DNA from: Acidimicrobiia bacterium
GTDB taxonomy: Bacteria > Actinomycetota > Acidimicrobiia > Acidimicrobiales > Aldehydirespiratoraceae
Assembly (NCBI GenBank): GCA_022824605.1
Contig: JAJDZO010000048.1
Location: 1 to 26,957 of the forward strand
Direction of reading: 5' to 3'
DNA: 26,957 bases
Shown: piece after piece, positions 1-7,220 of the stretch
Numbering within the stretch: the first letter of the stretch is position 1
Layout of the letters: every line of letters starts with the position of its first letter
Program-made: the position numbers and the translations under genes
The notes under the pieces: model-generated
The model's database searches: none
Told to the model about the DNA's origin: nothing
The model's input: only the letters and a program-made list of their open reading frames with translations

Positions 1-1
1 A

Positions 2-100
2 CGCGTCCCCTACCGCGGCGTCGCCGCCAACCACCAGTGGCTCACCCACAGAGCCGCCGCCGTCAACCTCGTGCGCATCGCCAACCTCACCGCCGCCTGA
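2..100 (+). CDS. Transposase C-terminus, partial (cut by window edge)
   Basis: An open frame enters from the left edge and ends in TGA at 98-100, giving 32 residues that begin RVPYRGVAANHQWL and end in AAAVNLVRIANLTAA. The YRG...NH.WL...AAAVNL..I pattern resembles the extreme C-terminus of DDE transposases of IS1182/IS5-like elements, where an Arg/Tyr-rich stretch is followed by a helix ending in NL.R. Only the tail is visible, so family and integrity of the element cannot be judged. The overlapping frame at 37-279 is Arg/Pro/Thr low-complexity and is not supported as a gene. Alternative: the tail of some other integrated gene. Confidence 0.45.
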   Translation, partial: RVPYRGVAANHQWLTHRAAAVNLVRIANLTAA

Positions 101-259
101 CCCCCGCCACAGACACGCCCAACCGGCCGCCGCCCGACCCCTCACCCCGGCACCGCCGCACCCGACCCCGACACACCCCCACAAGCCGCGCAACCCCCGA
201 CACCAACACAACCACCCGAACCCGCCAGCCAGCAACCCGATTGCTCAACAGCCTCCTAG
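101..259. mobile_element. Putative non-coding end of the insertion sequence
   Basis: About 150 bp of strongly C-biased, low-complexity DNA follows the transposase stop and contains no credible gene. It ends in ttgctcaacagcctcctag, which looks like an IS terminal repeat. The last four bases, CTAG at 256-259, contain the stop codon of the minus-strand amidohydrolase. This is compatible with insertion next to a CTAG target. The other IS end lies outside the window, so the inverted repeats and target duplication cannot be compared. Confidence 0.3.
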
Positions 260-1584
260 AGGGTGGCCCGGCCGATTAGGGCGGACTGCTGGGCTTCGGC
301 TTCGGCTCGTATGGCGGACTCGTCGCCGGACAGCAGGCGGCCGTCGGCTACTACCACCCGGCCGTCGACCAGCACCGTGTCCACATCAGCGGCGGTGTGG
401 GCATAGACCAGCTCCGAGAACACATCGGCGCCGCCAGCCGGGGTGGTGTGCAGACGGTCGCGCCGAACCACGGCCAAATCGGCCCGCTTGCCCGGCTCGA
501 TGCTACCGATCTCGCGCTCCAGCGCAAGCGCCCGGGCACCACCCATGGTGGCCATGTCGAAGGCGGTACGGGCCGGCACCGCCCGAGGCCCCGCCGCGGG
601 CTTGTGGAGCAAGGCGGCCAGCCGCATCTCCTCGAACCCGTCAAGACGGTTGTTGCACGGCGCGCCGTCGGCGCCGACAGCCACGTTGAGACCGTCGGCC
701 AGGTAGCCGGGCACCGGAGCGAATCCCGAGGCGAGCTTGAGGTTGGCCGACGGGCAGTGGCACACATGCGGCCGGTGGCGGCGAGCCAGCTCTCGCTCGC
801 GGTCGCTCAACCACACCGCGTGGGCCATCACCAGCCTCGGTGACAGCGCCCCCCACGATGCCAAAGCCTCCAGATCACGGCCCTCGGGCGAGGCGCCCAG
901 CAGATCGGCTTGGGCCCGGTTCTCGTTCACATGGGTGTGCAGCCGCAGATCGGCCTCCTCGGCGAGGGCCACACAGCGACGCCAAGTCTCCGGGGTGGCG
1001 TTGCGGGGGCCGCGAGGCGACAGCGCCACTTGTAACCGGCCATCGGCAGAGCCGTGCCAGGTCTCCAACAGATCTATCTGGTCGGCCCAGGCATCCTCGG
1101 AGTCGGGCACCTCCATCTCGGTTCCGGGCTCGTAGCGGTCCATCAAGGCCTTGCCGATGGTGGCTCGGATCCCGAGTTCTTCGGCTGCCTCGAAGGCGGC
1201 GCCGGTATGGAGGTTCGACTCGATGGTGAGTGCGGCGGTGGTGCCACCGGTGAGCAGCTCGGCCACCGCCAACATGGCCGAAGCACGCAGCGACCGGTAG
1301 TCGTGGGCCTGCTCGAGGGGCCACACCCGCCGCCGCAGCCACTCGATGACCTCCATGTCGTCGGCCAGTCCTCGCAGCAGGGTCTGGCACAGATGCACAT
1401 GGGCCTGCACCAGCCCGGGGATGACCAGGCAGCCGGAGGCGTCGACCAGGGTGTCGGCCGTGATCGCCTGCGACCCCGGCCGGACCGCGGCGATGCGACC
1501 GTCCTCCACTACCACGCTGCCCACGAAGGGGTCGGCGCCGGCGCTGGGGACGACGATCCCGCCCCGCACCACCAGATCAGCCAC
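256..1584 (-). CDS. Amidohydrolase, deaminase type (TrzA/ATZ/MTA-SAH deaminase family)
   Basis: About 442 residues with a metal-dependent deaminase layout: an N-terminal beta-sandwich strand (ADLVVRGGIVV), HVHLCQ (H62, H64), HTHVNEN (H216, H218, E221), AHAVWL (H255), GADGAPCNN (D306), and a C-terminal EIGSIEPGKRADLAVV sandwich strand. These are the expected metal ligands and catalytic Glu of hydrolytic deaminases acting on aminated heterocycles such as adenosine derivatives, 8-oxoguanine or triazines. The HTHVNEN motif differs from the usual HxAE, so the substrate is open. The start is taken as GTG at 1584, preceded by GGGAGAG at good spacing; a TTG at 1599 would add five residues but has poor spacing. 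It is the last gene of the long minus-strand operon, behind a uridine-phosphorylase-like gene, and its stop codon touches the IS end. A role in base or nucleoside salvage or catabolism is inferred from context. Confidence 0.85.
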   Translation of the reverse strand: MADLVVRGGIVVPSAGADPFVGSVVVEDGRIAAVRPGSQAITADTLVDASGCLVIPGLVQAHVHLCQTLLRGLADDMEVIEWLRRRVWPLEQAHDYRSLRASAMLAVAELLTGGTTAALTIESNLHTGAAFEAAEELGIRATIGKALMDRYEPGTEMEVPDSEDAWADQIDLLETWHGSADGRLQVALSPRGPRNATPETWRRCVALAEEADLRLHTHVNENRAQADLLGASPEGRDLEALASWGALSPRLVMAHAVWLSDRERELARRHRPHVCHCPSANLKLASGFAPVPGYLADGLNVAVGADGAPCNNRLDGFEEMRLAALLHKPAAGPRAVPARTAFDMATMGGARALALEREIGSIEPGKRADLAVVRRDRLHTTPAGGADVFSELVYAHTAADVDTVLVDGRVVVADGRLLSGDESAIRAEAEAQQSALIGRATL

Positions 1585-1740
1585 CGCCCGCTCTCCCAAA
1601 TCCCTTTCGAAATTGATGACGCATCTGACCCTGGAGGGCCACTATCGGCATCAATTTCAGGGCCTAGCCGCGCGACAGGTCAGCGGCAGCCCGCTCCGAT
1701 ATCGGCGACATATACGCCCCTGGAGGCCCACCATCCGCAT
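1577..1740 (-). other. Two short bridging ORFs between phosphorylase and amidohydrolase
   Basis: On the minus strand, ATG at 1740 opens a 27-codon ORF ending in TGA at 1657-1659. Five bases later ATG at 1651 opens a 24-codon ORF ending in TGA at 1577-1579, overlapping the amidohydrolase GTG (1584) by 8 nt. Both begin with a related sequence (MRMVGLQG and MPIVALQG) because they start inside the two copies of a duplicated segment. I infer a possible translational-coupling bridge. There is no evidence that the peptides themselves have a function. Confidence 0.25.
1609..1658. repeat. 10-bp inverted repeat upstream of the amidohydrolase
   Basis: gaaattgatg at 1609-1618 is the exact reverse complement of catcaatttc at 1649-1658, with 30 bases between. 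The right arm lies within the duplicated segment and recurs at 1738-1747, so two alternative pairings are possible. It could form an mRNA hairpin just ahead of the amidohydrolase start. No T-tract follows, so it is not an obvious terminator. Confidence 0.5.
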
Positions 1741-1776
1741 CAATTTCAGGGCCTAGCCGCGCGACAGGTCGGCGGC
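1631..1776. repeat. Duplicated 3' end of the phosphorylase gene (89-bp offset)
   Basis: A 34-bp exact direct repeat occupies 1648-1681 and 1737-1770. Imperfect homology extends left (ctggagggccactat at 1631 versus ctggaggcccaccat at 1720) and a few bases right. The right copy is the authentic last codons and stop of the phosphorylase gene (ADLSRG-stop). The left copy is a detached tail that repeats the same codons and stop 89 bp further downstream. Confidence 0.85.
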
Positions 1777-2550
1777 GGCGGCCAGGGCGAACTCCAGCAT
1801 GGCCTGCTGGCCGGCGGCGTACTCGTCGAGGCGCTGGCCCTGGTAGGTGGCCTCACCGAACAGCAGGTTGGTGCCCGCGCACAGCACCGAGCCAGCCTCA
1901 CAGCCCAACGCGGCGGCCACTGTGAACAGGCACGACGTCTCCATCTCGAAGGCGATCACGCCCAGGGCCTTCCACTGGCTGATGACCTCCACGGTGCGCT
2001 CGCCCTCATAGAAGCTGTCGGTCGAGCGGGTCACGCCCACCTCCACCGGGGTGCCGAGGCGGGACGCGGCCGCCACCAGCGCGGCCACCACCCGGTGGGT
2101 GGCCACCGGAGGGAAGTTCTCGGGCGCGTAGTAGCGGCTGGTGCCCTCGTCGCTGACCGCGCCGGTGGCCACCCCGATGCCGCCCACTGGCATGGCCGGC
2201 GACAGGGCCGCGCAGCTGCCCACCCGTATGAAGCACGACGTCCCGCAGGCGGCCAGCTCCTCCACCGCGATGGCCATCGACGGCGAGCCCACCCCGCTGG
2301 TGGCCACCGTGAGGCGGGCCCCGTCGAGGGTGCCGGTGAACACCGCGTAGCCGCGGCGGTCGCCGACCCGCTGCGCATCGTCGAGCATCGAGGCCATCAG
2401 CTCCACCCGCTCGGGGCTGCCCGACAGCAGCGCGACCTCGGCCACGTCGCCGCCGCCCCGGACGCCCAGATGGGGGAACGACCCGTCGGGCAGGCGCATG
2501 TAGCGCTCGGTCATCCAGGTCGAGGTGTCTTCTATGGCGTCCTCAGTCAT
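1753..2550 (-). CDS. Nucleoside phosphorylase, uridine-phosphorylase-like (PNP_UDP_1 family)
   Basis: 265 residues, the normal length for the hexameric nucleoside phosphorylase family. Visible motifs: GSPERV (from G44; phosphate-binding loop, usually GDPxR), TSGVGSPSM (84-92), IRVGSCAAL (108-116, phosphate/ribose site), GTSRYYAPENFPPVA (about 136-150), TRSTDSFYEGE (about 174-184) and FEMETSCLF (201-209, ribose-contacting Met-Glu). The TDSFY and YAP.NFP.VA segments are closer to uridine phosphorylases than to purine enzymes. The family cleaves a nucleoside with phosphate to a free base and ribose-1-phosphate in the cytoplasm. The start ATG at 2550 has GGAGG seven bases upstream and overlaps the TGA of a preceding short ORF (ATGA). 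It lies between two deaminase-type amidohydrolases and downstream of a nucleoside-type ABC transporter, which supports nucleoside catabolism. Base preference (uracil or purine) is not proven. Confidence 0.87.
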   Translation of the reverse strand: MTEDAIEDTSTWMTERYMRLPDGSFPHLGVRGGGDVAEVALLSGSPERVELMASMLDDAQRVGDRRGYAVFTGTLDGARLTVATSGVGSPSMAIAVEELAACGTSCFIRVGSCAALSPAMPVGGIGVATGAVSDEGTSRYYAPENFPPVATHRVVAALVAAASRLGTPVEVGVTRSTDSFYEGERTVEVISQWKALGVIAFEMETSCLFTVAAALGCEAGSVLCAGTNLLFGEATYQGQRLDEYAAGQQAMLEFALAAAADLSRG

Positions 2551-2685
2551 CGTTGCCTCCGCGGTACTTGTCGAGCGTCGTCGGGCATCGCCTGCTCAGT
2601 CATCGTTGCCTCCGCCGTACTTGTCGAGCGCTTCCTCACACATCGCTTCCTCAGTCATTGTCGCCTCCGCGGTACTTGTCGAGCA
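2543..2685. repeat. Three-copy 53/55-bp tandem repeat of a gene junction
   Basis: Three near-identical 35-bp cores lie at 2543-2577, 2596-2630 and 2651-2685, so the periods are 53 and 55 bp. Each core carries, on the minus strand, codons for LDKY(R/G)GG, a GGAGG ribosome-binding site and ATGACTGA. The innermost copy (2651-2685) is the true end of the upstream amidohydrolase, and the outermost (2543-2577) carries the true start of the phosphorylase. The middle copy is extra. The spacers between cores are also related. Confidence 0.9.
2547..2658 (-). other. Two chained short ORFs created by the junction repeat
   Basis: ATG at 2658 lies inside the stop region of the amidohydrolase (ATGACTGA) and opens a 20-codon ORF that starts MTEEAM and ends LDKYGGGNDD, stop 2596-2598. 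ATG at 2603 overlaps that stop the same way and opens an 18-codon ORF (MTEQAMPDDARQ...), stop 2547-2549, which overlaps the phosphorylase ATG by ATGA. Their N-termini copy the phosphorylase start (MTEDAI), and the first ORF ends with the amidohydrolase C-terminus. Each has its own GGAGG. Translation is likely but a peptide function is doubtful. Confidence 0.35.
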
Positions 2686-4027
2686 CGTGGTCGAGGACCC
2701 CGGCCTTGGACAGGAGGTGGCGGGCTTCGCGGGGCACGAGATCGGCGATCTCGGCCAGGTCCAGGGTCACCAGCTGCCGGTCGTCGAGCAGGACCGCTCC
2801 ATCGACGATGGTGTAGCGAACATCGGAGCCCGAGCACGACCACACCAGCTGCTCGATCACGTTGCCGCCGTCGCCGTCGCTCAGCACCGGCCAGGCCCGG
2901 GGCCGGTCGAGCCCGACCACGACCAGGTCGGCCCGCTTGCCCGGCTCGATAGACCCCACCTCGTCGCCCAGGCCCAGCGCCCGAGCGCCGCCGATGGTGG
3001 CCATCTCCAGGATCTCGGCGCAGGGCAGCACGGCGGGATCACCGGTGCTGAACCGGGCCAGCAGCCCGGCCTGGCGCATCTCCTCGAACGGGTCGAGGTT
3101 GTTGTTGGTCATGATCGAGTCGGTGCCCAGGCCAACGGTGGCCCCCGCGGCGATCAACTCGGGGATGCGGGCGGCCCGGTTGCCGAGCTTCATGTTGGAC
3201 GTGGGACAGTGAGCCACGCCCACCCCGGAGGAGACCACCAGCTCCAGGTCGTCGTCGGTGAGCTCGATGCAGTGGGCGGCCACCACGTCGGGGCCGAGGC
3301 CGATCAGGCGGTGAAGCCAGGCCGCCGGGGTGAGCCCGCCCGACAGCTCGGCCACCCGCTCGACCTCGCCCCGGGTCTCGGCCAGATGGGTGTGGATGCC
3401 TACACCGAGCTGGTCGGCCCGCTCCCTCATGGCTCGGTAGGTAGCCGCGTCCACCGTGTAAAGCGAATGCGGCCCGAACCAGGCCCGCACCCTCGGGTGG
3501 CGGCCGTGCCAGTCGTCGATGAAGGCCTCGCTGGACTCCAGGGTCTCGCCCGCGCCGGCCGGGGAGTCGATGGCCTGGGGGCTGATGGTGGCCCGCAGAC
3601 CGGAGTCGACGGCCACCGCGGCGGACTCGGCCGGGAACCGGAAGATGTCGATGAAGCTGGTGGTGCCGTTGGCGATCATCTCGGCCTGGCACAGCAGCGA
3701 CCCGGCCCGCTGATGGCGGGGCTCGTAGGCCATGTCCTTGGGCAGGGCGAAGTCCTCCAGCCAGGTGAAGAAGTCCATGTCCTCGAACACGCCCCGCTCC
3801 ATCAGCGTGTGGGTGTGGGAGTTGACGAAGCCGGGGATCACCGCGCACCCCGAGGCGTCGAGCACCCGGCCCGCCGCCGGGGCGGCCGCATCGCCCGAGG
3901 CAGGGGTGATCGAGAAAATGCGGCCGCCGCTCACAGCCACATCGCCGACGAAGGCGCGGCGTGACCCGTCGCAGGGCACCACCGTGCCGCCCTTCAACAG
4001 AAGGTCGACGGGCGATCCGTCACTCAC
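2651..4027 (-). CDS. Amidohydrolase, MTA/SAH-deaminase-like
   Basis: 458 residues with the complete ligand set of the hydrolytic deaminase subfamily: NSHTHTLMERG (H71, H73), FGPHSLYTVDAAT (about 184-196), HTHLAETRGEVE (H212, H214, E217), AHCIEL (H252), HCPTSNMKLG (about 273-282), GLGTDS (D303), and the closing EVGSIEPGKRADLVVV strand. HxHxAET..EV plus GPHxxYT is typical of 5'-methylthioadenosine/S-adenosylhomocysteine deaminases, so a cytosolic deamination of an adenosine-like or other aminated heterocycle is expected. The GTG start at 4027 is chosen because GGAGAGG stands about eight bases upstream. The C-terminal codons (LDKYRGGDND) are part of a three-copy junction repeat that runs into the phosphorylase gene. 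It differs clearly from the second amidohydrolase in the operon, so the two probably have different substrates. Confidence 0.87.
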   Translation of the reverse strand: MSDGSPVDLLLKGGTVVPCDGSRRAFVGDVAVSGGRIFSITPASGDAAAPAAGRVLDASGCAVIPGFVNSHTHTLMERGVFEDMDFFTWLEDFALPKDMAYEPRHQRAGSLLCQAEMIANGTTSFIDIFRFPAESAAVAVDSGLRATISPQAIDSPAGAGETLESSEAFIDDWHGRHPRVRAWFGPHSLYTVDAATYRAMRERADQLGVGIHTHLAETRGEVERVAELSGGLTPAAWLHRLIGLGPDVVAAHCIELTDDDLELVVSSGVGVAHCPTSNMKLGNRAARIPELIAAGATVGLGTDSIMTNNNLDPFEEMRQAGLLARFSTGDPAVLPCAEILEMATIGGARALGLGDEVGSIEPGKRADLVVVGLDRPRAWPVLSDGDGGNVIEQLVWSCSGSDVRYTIVDGAVLLDDRQLVTLDLAEIADLVPREARHLLSKAGVLDHVLDKYRGGDND

Positions 4028-4112
4028 GGCGCGGCCCTCTCCGCGTGTTCCTGACGCAGCTGAACTGCCGGCAGCGTTCCAACTGGGTCAAAGGCGGTGG
4101 TCTCGTCGTCAT
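4020..4112 (-). other. 30-codon bridging ORF between LLM enzyme and amidohydrolase
   Basis: ATG at 4112 overlaps the stop of the LLM oxidoreductase (ATGA). The frame stays open for 30 codons (starting MTTRPPPLTQ) and ends in TGA at 4020-4022, overlapping the amidohydrolase start (GTGAGTGA). No homology or start-specific ribosome-binding site supports a functional peptide. It is listed because its end geometry repeats that of the other short ORFs in this operon. Chance is possible in GC-rich DNA. Confidence 0.2.
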
Positions 4113-5071
4113 GTCCGGCGGTCGAAGACGGGCAGGACCTGCTCGCCGAAGCGGGCCACCTCGGCCGCGCCCTGGTCGGGGCGGATGTTGAGGATGACCA
4201 TGTCGACCCCGGCGGCCGCGTAGGACTCCAGCACAGACACCATCTGCTCGGGCGAGCCGGCCACGATCCGGGCCCGGACCTGCTCCTCGGTGCCGCCCCG
4301 GGTGGCCTGGAACGTCTTGACCAGGCCCTCGGTGGTGGCGGCATCGTCAGCCAGCTCGGTGAACACGAAGGCGGTGCGCTTCAGGTCGCCGGGGCTGCGG
4401 CCGTTGCCGCCCAGCAACTCGTCGAGGCCGTCGTTGACCTCGGGCCACTCCCACGGAGCCCAGAAGCCGTTGTACCAGTCGCCCCGGCGGGCGGCGATGC
4501 GTCGCAGTCGTTCGCCGCTGCCGCCCACCAGCACCGGCACGCCGCCGGGCCGCACCGGCTTGGGGTCGAAACAGGCGCCGCTCAACTGCACGAAACGCCC
4601 GTCGTAGTCGACAGAGTCCTCGGCGGTGCACAGCAGCGAGAACGCCTCCAGCGTCTCGTCCAGCATGGTCATGCGGTCACCCACGCCGGGATAGTCGAAG
4701 CCGTACATGGCGTGCTCGGCCTCGTGCCACGCTGCGCCCACCCCGAGCAGGGCCCGGCCGGCGCTGACGTGGTCGAGGGTCACAGCCATCTTGGCCAGCA
4801 TCACCGGATGGCGGTAGGTGACCCCGGTAACCAGCGTTCCCAGGTCGAGCCGGCTGGTGGCCGCGCCCAGCGCGGCCAGCACGGTCCAGCCCTCGAACTG
4901 GGGGCCGTCGGGGGTCCCGCCAGGCGCAGACGGCCGGGCACCGGGGTTGAGCGGCACGAAGTGGTCGAACGTGAACCCGGCCGCGAAGCCGAGCCCGTCG
5001 GCGGTCTGCCAGATGTCGAGCAGCCGGGGGAAGTCGGTGTGCTCGGGCGGTGTCTGTACGGCGATCTCCAT
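4109..5071 (-). CDS. LLM class (luciferase-like) flavin/F420-dependent oxidoreductase
   Basis: 320 residues with the TIM-barrel pattern of bacterial luciferase-like monooxygenases and F420-dependent reductases: TADGLGFAAGFTFDHF (N-terminal beta-alpha with the DH pair), LAALGAATSRLDLGTLVTGVTYRHP (flavin-binding strand), DHVSAGRALLGVGAAWHEAEH (the SxGR..LGxGxGW.xxE signature), PVLVGGSGERLRRIAARRGDWYN, and a C-terminal GVDMVILNIRP strand. Members oxidise or reduce small organic substrates using reduced FMN or F420; the chemistry cannot be told apart here. ATG at 5071 follows AGGAGA at six bases. It sits 24 bp downstream of the last ABC permease gene and upstream of the deaminases, so it probably acts on an imported compound. 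Confidence 0.85.
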   Translation of the reverse strand: MEIAVQTPPEHTDFPRLLDIWQTADGLGFAAGFTFDHFVPLNPGARPSAPGGTPDGPQFEGWTVLAALGAATSRLDLGTLVTGVTYRHPVMLAKMAVTLDHVSAGRALLGVGAAWHEAEHAMYGFDYPGVGDRMTMLDETLEAFSLLCTAEDSVDYDGRFVQLSGACFDPKPVRPGGVPVLVGGSGERLRRIAARRGDWYNGFWAPWEWPEVNDGLDELLGGNGRSPGDLKRTAFVFTELADDAATTEGLVKTFQATRGGTEEQVRARIVAGSPEQMVSVLESYAAAGVDMVILNIRPDQGAAEVARFGEQVLPVFDRRT

Positions 5072-5095
5072 CGAAGTCTCCTATTGGGGGTGGGG

Positions 5096-6025
5096 TCAGT
5101 CCTTGACGTAGGCACGGCCGATGGCCGCTGGGGCCACCGCCCGACCGACGAACACGAGGGTTATCAGGCCGACAACATAGGGCAAAGCCTGGAACAGCTC
5201 GACGGGCAAGTCGGACTTCGACTGGGCCCGCAGCTGATAGGCGTCGGCCATCCCGAACAGCAGGCACGCTCCCAGCACCGGTATCGGACGCCACTTGCCG
5301 AAGATCATGGCGGCCAGGGCCAGGAAGCCGCGGCCGTTGGTGATGCCCCGCTGGAACAGGCCGTTCTGCACCAGCGACAGGTACACGCCACCCATGGCCG
5401 CGAACACCCCCGCCAGCATCACCGCCGTGTAGCGGGTGCGTATCACGTTCACCCCCACCGACGCGGCTGCCTCGGGCGACTCGCCGCAAGCCCGCAACCG
5501 CAGGCCGAACGGGCTGCGCCACAGCACCAGCCACACCAGCGGAGCCAGCACCAGCGCGGTGTAGTCGAACCAGCTCAGCCGGGAGAACACCGTGCCGATC
5601 TGCGGCAGGTCCGACAGCAGGGGAACCTCGAACCGGCGGAAACGCTCCACGGTGGGGGTGTTGGCCCGGCCACCCTCCCAGATAGCCGGGATCAATGCGG
5701 CGGTCACACCCAACGCGAAGAGGTTGATGGCGGTGGCCGACACGATCTGATCGGAGCGAACCGTGATCGAGAACCAGGCGTGGACCCAGCCGATCCCGGC
5801 ACCCACCGCCAGCGCGGCGATCAAGCCCACCACGTTGGTGCCGGTCCACCAGGTGACGGCCACGCCGGCGAAGGCACCGAAGAGCATCTTGCCCTCCAGG
5901 GCGATGTTGATCACCCCGGCCCGCTCGCTCAGCAGCCCGCCCAGCGCGGCGAAGATCAACGGAACCGACAGCCGGATGCCCTGGGCCACCCAGTTCATGT
6001 CGATGATGTCGAGCATCTCGGGCAT
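5096..6025 (-). CDS. ABC transporter permease, nucleoside (BMP/NupQ-like) type
   Basis: 309 residues, strongly hydrophobic with about eight to ten membrane segments, in the BPD_transp_2 (branched-chain/sugar/nucleoside) permease family. Diagnostic strings include PLIFAALGGLLSERAGVINI followed by ALEGKMLFGAFAGV near the N-terminus, SDQIVSATAINLFALGVTAAL, and the cytoplasmic coupling segment LRACGESPEAAASVGVNVIR followed by TRYTAVMLAGVFAAMGG. SERAGVINIALEG is characteristic of the smaller permease of BmpA/Nup-type nucleoside importers. It starts four bases after the stop of the larger permease and is followed by the LLM gene. With its partner permease and ATPase it should form an inner-membrane importer for nucleosides or related compounds. 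Confidence 0.9.
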   Translation of the reverse strand: MPEMLDIIDMNWVAQGIRLSVPLIFAALGGLLSERAGVINIALEGKMLFGAFAGVAVTWWTGTNVVGLIAALAVGAGIGWVHAWFSITVRSDQIVSATAINLFALGVTAALIPAIWEGGRANTPTVERFRRFEVPLLSDLPQIGTVFSRLSWFDYTALVLAPLVWLVLWRSPFGLRLRACGESPEAAASVGVNVIRTRYTAVMLAGVFAAMGGVYLSLVQNGLFQRGITNGRGFLALAAMIFGKWRPIPVLGACLLFGMADAYQLRAQSKSDLPVELFQALPYVVGLITLVFVGRAVAPAAIGRAYVKD

Positions 6026-6029
6026 GTTC

Positions 6030-7220
6030 TCAGTCCGCTCCGCCTCGGGAACGGGCCGCTCGGCGCGACAGCAGCAGGCGAGCGGCTACGCAGGCCACTA
6101 CCAGGCCCGAGATTACGGTGATCATGTCTCGGGTGATGCCGGCCTCCAGCTGCAGCTGCGTCGAGCCGGCTCGCAGCAGCCCGAAGAAGAACGACGCCGC
6201 GGCCACGCCCACTGGATGAAGCGCCCCCAGAAGCGCGACCGCGATCGAGTCGAACCCGTAGCCGGGTGAGAACGAGTCGAGGAACCGGCGGTGGGTGCCG
6301 AGCACCTCCACCGCGCCGGTGAGTCCGCCCAGCGCCCCCGACAGCATCATCGCCTCGACGATCACCCGGCTCGACGAGATGCCGTTGAACCGGGCCGCCA
6401 CCGGGTTGGCGCCCACCAGCCGGAACCGGTAGCCGCCGGGCGTGCGGTAGATGAAGTACCAGCACGCCCCGGCCACGATCACCGCCACCACGATCCCCAG
6501 ATGCAGCCGGGTGGGCTCCCAGATGCGGGGCAGCTCGGCGGTGGCCTGCACCGGCTCGGTGCCGGTGGGGATCTCACCCTCAAGTGCCCCGCCGGGCTTG
6601 ACCAGGAACTGCGACACGCTGAACGCGACGAAGTTCATCATGATGGTGGTGATCACCTCATGCACCCCCCGCCAAGCCTTGAGCGCGGCAGGAACCAGCG
6701 CCCACAGCGCACCGGCGGCCGCGCCGGCGAGCAGCGCGAGGATCACATGCACCGGCGCCCACGTCGTCATCTTGATGCCGACCACACCGGCGGCGATTCC
6801 CCCGGCCACCAGCTGGCCCTCCACGCCGATGTTGAACAGGCCGGCCTGGAAGGCGACGGCCACCGCCAAACCGCCGAAGAGCAGCGGAGTCATCGACACC
6901 AACGTCTCGGCGACGGGCCGCTGACCGCCGAGGCTGCCTTCATAGAGGGCGGTGTAGGCCGTGAGCGGATCGGAGCCGGCCGCGATCGTCAACGGCGCGG
7001 CCAGCACCAGCGCAGCCGCCACGGTGGTTGCGAAGATGAAGGCGGCCCGGCCCACACCCTGAGCGAGGTCGACGGCCGCCGCCCGGGCCACCGCGCTTCC
7101 GGCGCTCTCAAGGGTGCGCTGCAGCTCAGCCGTCGTCTTGTGACGGGGTGTGCCGGGAGGCTCCGGATCGGTGGACGTTCGCGGACCGTGCGGTCCGGGG
7201 CTGTTGTCGGCGTCGGTCAT
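6030..7220 (-). CDS. ABC transporter permease, nucleoside (BMP/NupP-like) type
   Basis: 396 residues from ATG at 7220, which overlaps the ATPase stop (ATGA). The frame stays open further upstream but that part is a shadow of the ATPase gene. A hydrophilic N-terminus of about 50 residues (Pro/Thr/Glu-rich) precedes eight to ten membrane segments of the BPD_transp_2 family. Recognisable strings are SMTPLLFGGLAVAVAFQAGLFNIGVEGQ (split: SMTPLLFGGLAVAVAFQ, then AGLFNIGVEGQ), WRGVHEVITTIMMN, and the coupling segment RFRLVGANPVAARFNGI. FNIGVEGQ and HEVITTIMMNFVA are typical of the larger permease of BmpA-dependent nucleoside importers. It pairs with the permease encoded four bases downstream. Confidence 0.9.
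   Translation of the reverse strand: MTDADNSPGPHGPRTSTDPEPPGTPRHKTTAELQRTLESAGSAVARAAAVDLAQGVGRAAFIFATTVAAALVLAAPLTIAAGSDPLTAYTALYEGSLGGQRPVAETLVSMTPLLFGGLAVAVAFQAGLFNIGVEGQLVAGGIAAGVVGIKMTTWAPVHVILALLAGAAAGALWALVPAALKAWRGVHEVITTIMMNFVAFSVSQFLVKPGGALEGEIPTGTEPVQATAELPRIWEPTRLHLGIVVAVIVAGACWYFIYRTPGGYRFRLVGANPVAARFNGISSSRVIVEAMMLSGALGGLTGAVEVLGTHRRFLDSFSPGYGFDSIAVALLGALHPVGVAAASFFFGLLRAGSTQLQLEAGITRDMITVISGLVVACVAARLLLSRRAARSRGGAD

Noticed and set aside
1054..2952. Long plus-strand open frame of about 630 codons
   Set aside because: It runs antisense across two well-supported enzymes, is Gly/His/Gln/Arg-rich without motifs, and reflects GC-rich codon bias on the opposite strand.
4097..6121. 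Long plus-strand open frame of about 670 codons
   Set aside because: Antisense shadow of the LLM oxidoreductase and the ABC permease; composition is low-complexity and no domain is visible.
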